Assembly: GCA_002371695.1 (NCBI GenBank)
Contig: DFGG01000087.1
Span: 6,519 to 18,261, forward strand
Length of the DNA: 11,743 nucleotides
Reading direction: 5' to 3'
DNA from: a bacterium UBA3756
GTDB lineage: Bacteria; Bacteroidota; Bacteroidia; Bacteroidales; Bacteroidaceae
This document shows, piece after piece, positions 6,846 to 11,743 of the stretch; position 1 is the stretch's first letter; every line of letters starts with the position of its first letter. Position numbers and translations under genes: made by a program. The notes beneath the pieces were generated by a model. It was given only the letters and a program-made list of their open reading frames with translations. It was not told where the DNA came from and made no database searches.

Positions 6846-7917
6846 ATTCTTTATATTTTATATAGTTTCTCCATTTATCTATCAATACAGCCATATCCTC
6901 TGGCCACTCCGAGGTGAAGTCCATCTGCTGTCCCGTCGTGGGATGGACGAAGCCTAAGGTTTTGGCATGCAACACCTGTCTGGGACATAGTTTGAAACAG
7001 TTCTGGATATAAGCCTTGTAACTGGCCGTGCGCTCTCCTCGCCGTATCTCGCAACCTCCATAGCGCTCGTCGGCAAACAACGGATGACCGATGTGCTTCA
7101 TGTGAGCCCTGATCTGATGGGTACGCCCTGTTTCCAAGATACATTCCACGAGTGTCACATAGCCATAGCGTTCCAACACCTTGTAATGTGTCACGGCTGG
7201 TTTACCCGTTTCGGAGTCTGGCGGGAAGACTTCCATCCTGAGACGATCCTTTGGGTCACGACCGATGTTGCCCTCTATCCTTCCTTCGTCTTCCACAAAG
7301 TTACCCCATACCAGGGCATTGTAACTACGATGAGTGGTCTTGTTGAAGAACTGTTTGCCCAGCGACGTCTTGGCATCGGGGGTCTTCGCCACTACCAGCA
7401 GGCCGCTGGTGTCCTTGTCGATACGATGCACCAGGCCTACCTCCGGGTCATTGGGGTCGTACGAATCCAAGTCTTTCAGATGCCAGGCAATGGCATTGAC
7501 AAGTGTACCGTTGAAATTGCCACACCCTGGATGCACCACCATTCCCGCCGGTTTGTTGATCACCATCAAGTCATCGTCTTCATAGATTACTTCCAGGGGG
7601 ATATCCTCCGGCTCGATAGTCGTATCGTAGTGCGGACGGTCGAGCATCAATGTGACAATGTCTCCCGCGCGTACCTTATAATTACTTTTAACAGGTGATC
7701 CGTTGACGTGGATGAAGCCTGCATCGGCAGCCTTCTGGATACGGTTACGACTGGAATGGGGCTGATGCTCCGCCAGGAACTTGTCTATGCGGACAGGCAC
7801 CTGTCCCTTATCCACTTCTATCCGGAAATGCTCGTAGAGTTCACCGTCGGATTCATCGCCAATAGGCTCCAACAGTTCGTCGTCTTCCAGATCTATGTCT
7901 TCCATCGGATCTCTCAC
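6835..7917 (-). CDS. rluD: RluA/RluD-family 23S rRNA pseudouridine synthase
   Basis: Converts uridines to pseudouridine in 23S rRNA (helix 69 sites in RluD). The 360-aa protein has an acidic N-terminal extension (1-35), an S4 RNA-binding domain (about 41-90, VRIDKFLAEH...GDIVTLML) and the RluA catalytic domain (about 108-345). Catalytic Asp167 sits in GLVHRIDKDTSGLLVV; VINKPAGMVVHPG (119-131) and TGRTHQIRAHMKHIGHPL (263-280) are further family signatures. The annotated start is a GTG at 7917 whose GTGA overlaps the PASTA gene stop by 4 nt, implying translational coupling; an ATG at 7905 (residue 5) is the alternative. The family is certain; RluD rather than RluA/RluC specificity is inferred from the S4 domain and length. 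Confidence 0.9.
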   Translation of the reverse strand: MRDPMEDIDLEDDELLEPIGDESDGELYEHFRIEVDKGQVPVRIDKFLAEHQPHSSRNRIQKAADAGFIHVNGSPVKSNYKVRAGDIVTLMLDRPHYDTTIEPEDIPLEVIYEDDDLMVINKPAGMVVHPGCGNFNGTLVNAIAWHLKDLDSYDPNDPEVGLVHRIDKDTSGLLVVAKTPDAKTSLGKQFFNKTTHRSYNALVWGNFVEDEGRIEGNIGRDPKDRLRMEVFPPDSETGKPAVTHYKVLERYGYVTLVECILETGRTHQIRAHMKHIGHPLFADERYGGCEIRRGERTASYKAYIQNCFKLCPRQVLHAKTLGFVHPTTGQQMDFTSEWPEDMAVLIDKWRNYIKYKEYAE

Positions 7918-8612
7918 GGTGCTGTTACCTCTTCAAAATCATCTTCCTCGCCGATGACACCAAAGCCGCTTGGAACGGTGCCGTCCAGGTTGCTGGGTTC
8001 GTCGGGTACCTCTCGGTATTCGGGTTCAATGTAATCCAGGTCTACGTCCTCGCTATCATATTCACCACTGCCAATCATCAGCGTCAGTGGCGTCTCGATG
8101 GATACCATGTCGCCAGTACTCACCCGACGGCCACGACTCAGTATACCGTACACCCAGTCTTTTTCTCCTGACACCATCTTTGGAGGCAGCAACTTGAAGC
8201 CTATAGCCATCAGTTTGGCCTCAGCCTCACGATAGCTGCTATTGTCAACCAAGTCAGGAATGGGGAATGCAGGCGACGAGGGCGAGTTCACCGTCACGTA
8301 GACAGTGTGCCCCGACTTCACCAGCGTGCCCTCTCCCGGATTCTGGGCCAGGATGCAGTTAGCGGGTAGCTTCTTGTTGTAGCCTGAATCAGCCACCACA
8401 ATGTTCAGCCCGTCTTCCAATATCAGTGTACGCGCATCCCCGTAGAGCATGCCCTCCAACTTGGGCACCTTGATGCCCTCGCCATGGTGGGTATACCACT
8501 CCAGACCGTACTTCACTCCGAGACAGAGCAGAACGATGACAACGGCCATTGCCAGCAGGTTGCCCAGCAGATAGCCATTGAAAAACTTGCCGAAGAATTC
8601 CTTTGTCTTCAT
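7914..8612 (-). CDS. Membrane-anchored PASTA-domain protein
   Basis: A 232-aa inner-membrane protein. I start it at the ATG at 8612 (MKTKEFFGKF); the longer frame back to a TTG at 8657 overlaps the -7 promoter box and encodes nothing typical. Residues about 14-34 form one transmembrane helix, placing the rest in the periplasm. Two PASTA-type units follow: about 47-110 (VPKLEGMLYGDARTLI...NPGEGTLVKSGHTVYVTV) and about 117-182 (IPDLVDNSSYREAEAKLMAIGF...). The tail from about 184 is strongly acidic (Glu/Asp-rich) and probably disordered. PASTA domains bind muropeptides or act in cell-wall enzyme regulation, usually fused to Ser/Thr kinases or PBPs; here there is no kinase or transpeptidase domain. 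With ddl in the same operon, a cell-wall role is plausible but unproven. Confidence 0.85.
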   Translation of the reverse strand: MKTKEFFGKFFNGYLLGNLLAMAVVIVLLCLGVKYGLEWYTHHGEGIKVPKLEGMLYGDARTLILEDGLNIVVADSGYNKKLPANCILAQNPGEGTLVKSGHTVYVTVNSPSSPAFPIPDLVDNSSYREAEAKLMAIGFKLLPPKMVSGEKDWVYGILSRGRRVSTGDMVSIETPLTLMIGSGEYDSEDVDLDYIEPEYREVPDEPSNLDGTVPSGFGVIGEEDDFEEVTAP

Positions 8613-8645
8613 CTCTTTCTTCACCCCTTGGTGGGGATTCGGACG

Positions 8646-8677
8646 CAAAGGTAGCAAAAAAAACAGAAAGAAGCAAA
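8646..8677 (-). promoter_or_regulatory. Consensus Bacteroidota promoter for the PASTA-rluD-ddl-acyltransferase operon
   Basis: On the minus strand TTTG (8674-8677) is followed by exactly 20 nt and then TACCTTTG (8646-8653), matching the Bacteroidota primary sigma consensus at both boxes. Transcription should begin near 8639, giving a leader of about 27 nt before the ATG at 8612. The leader contains a small CCCC-ACCAA-GGGG inverted repeat (8624-8636). Confidence 0.85.
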
Positions 8678-8728
8678 GATTTACTCTACTTCTTTCTATT
8701 TTAACCTGTTTTTATTCAAAACGATAGA

Positions 8729-8884
8729 TTACTTTCCGTGATTCTCGTCTGAAACAGTTAACTTCTTACGACCCTTGGCGCGACGTGCAGCCAGTACTCG
8801 GCGACCATTCTTGGTGGCCATTCTCTCGCGGAAGCCGTGCTTGTTGACGCGACGGCGATTGTGCGGCTGAAATGTTCTCTTCAT
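8729..8884 (-). CDS. rpmH: 50S ribosomal protein L34
   Basis: A 51-aa basic protein, [20 protein letters not shown]..., with the family signature KRTFQP...[31 protein letters not shown]. It is a small structural protein of the large ribosomal subunit. A six-residue tail (DENHGK) follows the point where E. coli L34 ends. It is transcribed leftwards from its own promoter, divergent from efp, and no convincing terminator separates it from the next promoter at 8646-8677, so read-through into the PASTA operon is possible. Confidence 0.97.
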   Translation of the reverse strand: MKRTFQPHNRRRVNKHGFRERMATKNGRRVLAARRAKGRKKLTVSDENHGK

Positions 8885-8930
8885 TGCTTTATTCTTACTT
8901 TATTTTTGTTATTATTGTCATTTTGGGCTG

Positions 8931-8962
8931 CAAAATTACGCATTTATTTCGAATTACACAAG
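8931..8962 (-). promoter_or_regulatory. rpmH promoter
   Basis: On the minus strand CTTG (8959-8962) stands 20 nt from TAATTTTG (8931-8938), a TAnnTTTG-type -7 box with a one-mismatch -33 box. Predicted transcription start is near 8924, about 40 nt before the rpmH ATG. Confidence 0.75.
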
Positions 8963-8976
8963 TTTTTTGGGAAAAA

Positions 8977-9004
8977 TTCATAATTCATAATCCATAATTC
9001 ATAA
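8977..9004 (+). repeat. Four tandem 7-bp repeats (TTCATAA) in the efp promoter region
   Basis: TTCATAA, TTCATAA, TCCATAA and TTCATAA lie head to tail and are followed by a partial unit (TTA). They end 8 nt before the efp -7 box and cover the place where its -33 box should be. The second-last unit has one substitution. Confidence 0.9.
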
Positions 9005-9012
9005 TTATTTCG

Positions 9013-9020
9013 TACCTTTG
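9013..9020 (+). promoter_or_regulatory. efp promoter -7 box
   Basis: TACCTTTG matches the Bacteroidota -7 consensus TAnnTTTG. No TTTG or TTG lies 19-21 nt upstream; that position falls in the TTCATAA repeats. Transcription would start near 9027, giving a leader of about 33 nt to the ATG at 9060. Confidence 0.75.
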
Positions 9021-9059
9021 CACCCGAAAACGATATAAAAACAATATTTTATAGGTTAT

Positions 9060-9626
9060 ATGATTAATTCACAAGACATTAAGAAAGGTACCGCCATCCG
9101 CATGGACGGTAGCATTTGGGTGTGCATCGATTTCCAGCACAGAAAGCCAGGTAAGGGTAACACAATCATGATTATCAAGGTGAAGAACGTCAGCGACGGC
9201 CGCGTGCTTGAGCGCCGCTTCAACATCGGTGAAAAACTCGAGGACGTCATCATCGAGCGTCGTCCCTATCAGTATCTCTACGAGGATCAGTCAGGTCGTA
9301 TCTTCATGAACCAGGAGACTTTTGAGCAGATTCCCATCGACAATGAACTCGTGATTGGTCATGAGTTTATGAAGGAAAGCGATATCGTGGAAGTGGTCAG
9401 CGATACTACCGACGGTACCATCCTCTACGCCGAGATGCCCGTGAAGACCAATCTGCGCGTCATCCACTCTGAGCCCGGCATCAAGGGCGACACTGCCACC
9501 AACACCCTGAAGCCCGCCACACTGGAGACCGGCGTCGAAGTGCGTGTTCCCCTCTTCATCAACGAGGGCGACCTCATTCAGGTTGACACTCGCGACGGCA
9601 GCTATCTGAACCGCGTGAAAGAATAA
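9060..9626 (+). CDS. efp: Elongation factor P
   Basis: Binds the ribosome between P and E sites and relieves stalling at polyproline stretches. The 188-aa length is standard. The N-terminal KOW-like domain includes HRKPGKGNT (27-35), with Lys32 at the tip that contacts the P-site tRNA; this is the position that is lysylated (EpmA type), rhamnosylated on Arg (EarP type) or otherwise modified elsewhere. OB domains II and III follow, ending with the EF-P signature GDLIQVDTRDGSYLNRV. The Lys argues against EarP rhamnosylation. No modification enzyme is encoded in the window. It is transcribed alone from 9013-9020, diverges from rpmH, and is followed by a strong terminator. Confidence 0.97.
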   Translation: MINSQDIKKGTAIRMDGSIWVCIDFQHRKPGKGNTIMIIKVKNVSDGRVLERRFNIGEKLEDVIIERRPYQYLYEDQSGRIFMNQETFEQIPIDNELVIGHEFMKESDIVEVVSDTTDGTILYAEMPVKTNLRVIHSEPGIKGDTATNTLKPATLETGVEVRVPLFINEGDLIQVDTRDGSYLNRVKE

Positions 9627-9634
9627 TATCATAC

Positions 9635-9672
9635 TTGTATTGGCGGCACATGCCGCCAATACAATTCTTTTT
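9635..9672 (+). terminator. Intrinsic terminator of efp
   Basis: A perfect inverted repeat starts 8 nt after the efp stop: TTGTATTGGCGGCA, two bases, then TGCCGCCAATACAA (9635-9664). In practice this gives a stem of about 12 bp with a six-base loop, followed by TTCTTTTT. It ends only 5 nt before the next gene's ATG, so it may also affect that gene's expression. Confidence 0.88.
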
Positions 9673-9677
9673 AAACT

Positions 9678-10724
9678 ATGAAATACTCCATCATCGTACC
9701 TGTATTCAATCGCCCTGACGAGGTCGACGAACTATTAGAGAGTCTTTGCCGGCAGACGGTGAAAGACGATTTCGAGGTTCTCATCGTCGAAGACGGTTCT
9801 CAGCGCGACTGCAAGGCTGTGGTCGACAAGTATACCGACAGACTTGATGTACAGTATTTCAAGAAGCCCAACAGCGGGCCCGGGCAGAGCCGCAACTACG
9901 GTGCCGAGCGCGCCAGAGGTCAGTGGCTTCTCATTCTCGACTCCGACGTGGTGCTGCCCGAAAGCTACCTGGAGAGCATAGAAAGGAGCATCGACCCACA
10001 GTTCGCTGCATTTGGCGGACCCGATGCTGCCCACCCCTCGTTCACTCCCGTCCAGAAAGCCATCAGCTATTCGATGACTTCATTCTTCACCACAGGGGGC
10101 ATCCGAGGGGGGAAAGCCAAGCTCGACAAGTTTTATCCACGTTCTTTCAACATGGGCATCCGTCGCGACGTCTATCTTCATCTGGGTGGTTTTTCCAAAA
10201 TGCGCTTCGGCGAGGACATCGACTTCTCCTACCGCATCGTGGAGGCTGGCTACCCTACACAACTGTTCCCGGAGGCATGGGTATGGCATAAGCGCCGCAC
10301 CGACTTCCGGAAATTCTTCCGCCAAGTCTACAACAGCGGCATTGCCCGCATCAACCTCGCCAAGCGTCACCCTGGCACACTCAAACTCGTCCACCTGCTT
10401 CCCACCGTCTTTACACTTGGCGTCATTCTCCTCGTGCTGGCATTCGTCTGTGGCCTGATGCTCAGCAGTTTCGGCACGCCTGAAGTAAAGCTTCAAGGCC
10501 AGCTCATTTGCCGACTGTCGCTCCTCCCCCTCGCCCTCTATGCCCTGCTCATCTTTGTCGATTCCAGCATCCGCAACCACAGTCTCCACGTTGGCCTGCT
10601 GTCTGTCCCTGCTGCCTTCGTCCAACTCACGGGTTATGGCTTAGGCTTCATCGAATCGTGGTGGAAACGATGTATACTCAGACAAGATGAATTCCAAGCC
10701 TTCGAAAAGACATTCTACAAATAG
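9678..10724 (+). CDS. Family 2 glycosyltransferase with C-terminal membrane segments
   Basis: Inverting nucleotide-sugar-dependent transferase of 348 aa with a GT-A fold. The N-terminal domain begins YSIIVPVFNRPDEVDELLESL; it contains VEDGS (38-41, nucleotide-contacting Asp), SGPGQSRNYGAERARG (66-81), the DXD-type metal motif LDSDVV (87-92) and the acceptor-side FGEDIDFSYR motif (177-186) with Asp180 as likely catalytic base. About three hydrophobic segments follow at about 239-262, 278-296 and 303-325, placing it at the cytoplasmic membrane with its active site inside, as for lipid-linked or cell-surface glycan assembly. It starts 51 nt after efp, beyond a strong terminator, yet no clear promoter is visible in the gap; one may lie inside efp. 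radC follows after 27 nt, so the two are probably co-transcribed. Donor and acceptor sugars are unknown. Confidence 0.88.
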   Translation: MKYSIIVPVFNRPDEVDELLESLCRQTVKDDFEVLIVEDGSQRDCKAVVDKYTDRLDVQYFKKPNSGPGQSRNYGAERARGQWLLILDSDVVLPESYLESIERSIDPQFAAFGGPDAAHPSFTPVQKAISYSMTSFFTTGGIRGGKAKLDKFYPRSFNMGIRRDVYLHLGGFSKMRFGEDIDFSYRIVEAGYPTQLFPEAWVWHKRRTDFRKFFRQVYNSGIARINLAKRHPGTLKLVHLLPTVFTLGVILLVLAFVCGLMLSSFGTPEVKLQGQLICRLSLLPLALYALLIFVDSSIRNHSLHVGLLSVPAAFVQLTGYGLGFIESWWKRCILRQDEFQAFEKTFYK

Positions 10725-10751
10725 AAAAACAACAAACTTAAATCTGACAAT

Positions 10752-11438
10752 ATGGAAAAACTTACAATTAGCAAATGGGCGAGAGAAGACCGCCCACGTG
10801 AAAGAATGGCAGACCTCGGTACAGAGGCACTGACAAACGCAGAACTGCTGGCCATCCTCATTGGCTCCGGCTCCTCCAGGGAGAGTGCCGTCGACCTGAT
10901 GAAACGCCTCCTTTCCGACTGCAACAACAACCTGAATACACTTGGTAAGATGACCATCCGCGACCTCTGCCGATATAATGGCATCGGCGAGGCCAAGGCC
11001 ATCACCATCCTGGCTGCCTGTGAATTAGGCAAGCGCCGACAAGCAGAGAGTCCAGAGGAACGGCCCAAGCTGATCTCGGCTACCCATATCTACAACCACA
11101 TGCACCCTGTGATGCAGGACCTTGACGTCGAGGAGTTCTGGTTGCTGCTCATGAACCAGGACTATCGCCTCATCCGGAAGGTGCGCATCTCACATGGCGG
11201 CATTACCGAAACAGCTGTCGACATCCGCATCATCATGCGAGAAGCAGTCCTGGTCAATACCACCATATTGGCCGTCTGTCACAATCACCCTTCGGGCAGT
11301 CTTACGCCAAGCAGAGCCGACTCTGAACTGACCACAGCCATCAAAAGGGCTTGCGAACTGATGCGCATCCTCTTCATGGACCACGTCATTGTCACCGACG
11401 GCCATTACTACTCCTTCCACGAACAAGGCAGATGCTGA
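10752..11438 (+). CDS. radC: RadC-family JAB/MPN domain protein (UPF0758)
   Basis: A 228-aa protein of normal family length. The N-terminal part (to about 95) has the conserved WAREDRPRERMADLGTEALTNAELLAILIGSG segment and a helix-hairpin-helix-like NGIGEAKAI (76-84). The C-terminal JAB metalloprotease-like domain (about 105-225) carries the JAMM signature HNHPSGSLTPSRAD (177-190), with His177, His179 and Asp190 as metal ligands and an upstream Glu near 127-128. DHVIVTDGHYYSF follows, as in the family. Despite the name, a direct DNA-repair role for RadC is doubtful; the biochemical function is unknown. It sits 27 nt after the glycosyltransferase with no promoter seen between them. Confidence 0.93.
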   Translation: MEKLTISKWAREDRPRERMADLGTEALTNAELLAILIGSGSSRESAVDLMKRLLSDCNNNLNTLGKMTIRDLCRYNGIGEAKAITILAACELGKRRQAESPEERPKLISATHIYNHMHPVMQDLDVEEFWLLLMNQDYRLIRKVRISHGGITETAVDIRIIMREAVLVNTTILAVCHNHPSGSLTPSRADSELTTAIKRACELMRILFMDHVIVTDGHYYSFHEQGRC

Positions 11439-11480
11439 TGCCCCACACATTCAAAAAAAATTACTTTTTTGTCGATTTCC

Positions 11481-11511
11481 TTTGCCGTTTGAAGAATATT
11501 GATTACCTTTG
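11481..11511 (+). promoter_or_regulatory. Consensus Bacteroidota promoter for the DUF59 gene
   Basis: TTTG (11481-11484), a 19-nt spacer and TACCTTTG (11504-11511) match the consensus at both boxes. Transcription should begin near 11518, leaving a very short leader of about 17 nt before the ATG at 11535 with no clear Shine-Dalgarno sequence. Confidence 0.85.
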
Positions 11512-11534
11512 TGGCTGAATAAGCATTTTACGCT

Positions 11535-11743
11535 ATGACACAAGAAGAGAAGACACAATTAGAGGAGCGCATCGTGGACGTGCTGAAGACGGTCTACGAC
11601 CCAGAGATACCCGTGAACATCTACGACCTGGGAATGATCTACAAGATTGACGTGCATGAAGACTCGACGGTAGAGCTGGATATGACATTTACGGCCCCCA
11701 ACTGTCCTGCTGCTGACTTTATATTAGAAGATGTACGCACGAA
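11535..11743 (+). CDS. DUF59/MIP18 (SufT-like) iron-sulfur cluster assembly factor, 3' partial
   Basis: Only the first 69 residues are in the window; the frame is open at the right edge. The sequence ERIVDVLKTVYDPEIPVNIYDLGMIYKIDV is the DUF59 signature (V-x-DPEIPV-x-I-x-DLG), followed by VELDMTFTAPNCPAAD, with Cys57 as the conserved Cys of the family. Such proteins assist iron-sulfur cluster maturation (SufT, eukaryotic MIP18/CIA2). The full-length protein is usually about 100 aa, so about 30 residues are missing, unless it continues as a larger Mrp/ApbC-type fusion with a P-loop NTPase. It has its own promoter. Confidence 0.9.
   Translation, partial: MTQEEKTQLEERIVDVLKTVYDPEIPVNIYDLGMIYKIDVHEDSTVELDMTFTAPNCPAADFILEDVRT

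Noticed and set aside
10752..11438. RadC as a sign of a mobile island (radC homologues are common in islands and phages)
   Set aside because: No integrase, att-like repeat, tRNA or phage gene is nearby, and neighbours are housekeeping genes, so this looks like the chromosomal copy.
11452..11471. Possible hairpin C-A6 / T6-G after radC
   Set aside because: The stem is almost only A-T pairs with a six-base loop and overlaps the approach to the next promoter; too weak to call a terminator.

Overview
The window reads as a chromosomal segment from a Bacteroidota bacterium, most likely Prevotellaceae (Prevotella or a relative). Support for this: promoters of the Bacteroidota type (TTTG, about 20 nt, TAnnTTTG) can be read directly; ribosome binding sites are weak or absent; one enzyme has a lipobox followed by Gly/Asp-rich residues; another ends in a Prevotella-like C-terminal tail (DLTGRR...GIYVKNGKK); and a polysaccharide-utilisation cluster lies next to housekeeping genes. 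The genus is an inference from style, not from a database search.

Region 1 (1-4683) is the edge of a glycan-degradation locus. A partial gene enters from the left and encodes at least three tandem beta-sandwich, carbohydrate-binding-like domains. It is followed by a lipoprotein GH26 endo-beta-mannanase-like enzyme on the same strand. A GH5 endoglucanase or mannanase-like enzyme converges from the other strand across a 20-bp bidirectional terminator. Together they suggest extracellular capture and cleavage of a beta-1,4-linked hemicellulose such as glucomannan or galactomannan.

Region 2 (4717-8677) is a compact minus-strand operon with overlapping genes. A consensus promoter leads into a membrane-anchored PASTA-domain protein, then an RluD-type rRNA pseudouridine synthase, D-Ala-D-Ala ligase and a PlsC/PlsB-like acyltransferase. 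The GH5 gene follows only 33 nt after the acyltransferase, with no terminator between, so it may be read as the distal cistron.

Region 3 (8729-11438) starts at a divergent promoter region: rpmH (ribosomal protein L34, too short to stand out among longer ORFs) runs left and efp (elongation factor P) runs right. efp ends in a strong intrinsic terminator and is followed by a membrane-attached family 2 glycosyltransferase and a RadC-family protein.

Region 4 (11481-11743) has another consensus promoter and the start of a DUF59/MIP18 (SufT-like) iron-sulfur assembly gene that runs off the end.

I saw no mobile element, CRISPR array, tRNA or defence island, and nothing that convinces me of a wholly new system. 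The points most worth a second look are an AT-rich mosaic patch over the GH5 catalytic acid/base, a heptamer tandem repeat filling the -33 region of the efp promoter, the repeat-domain glycan-binding-like protein, the GH5 gene attached to an envelope operon, and an acyltransferase with an altered HX4D spacing.
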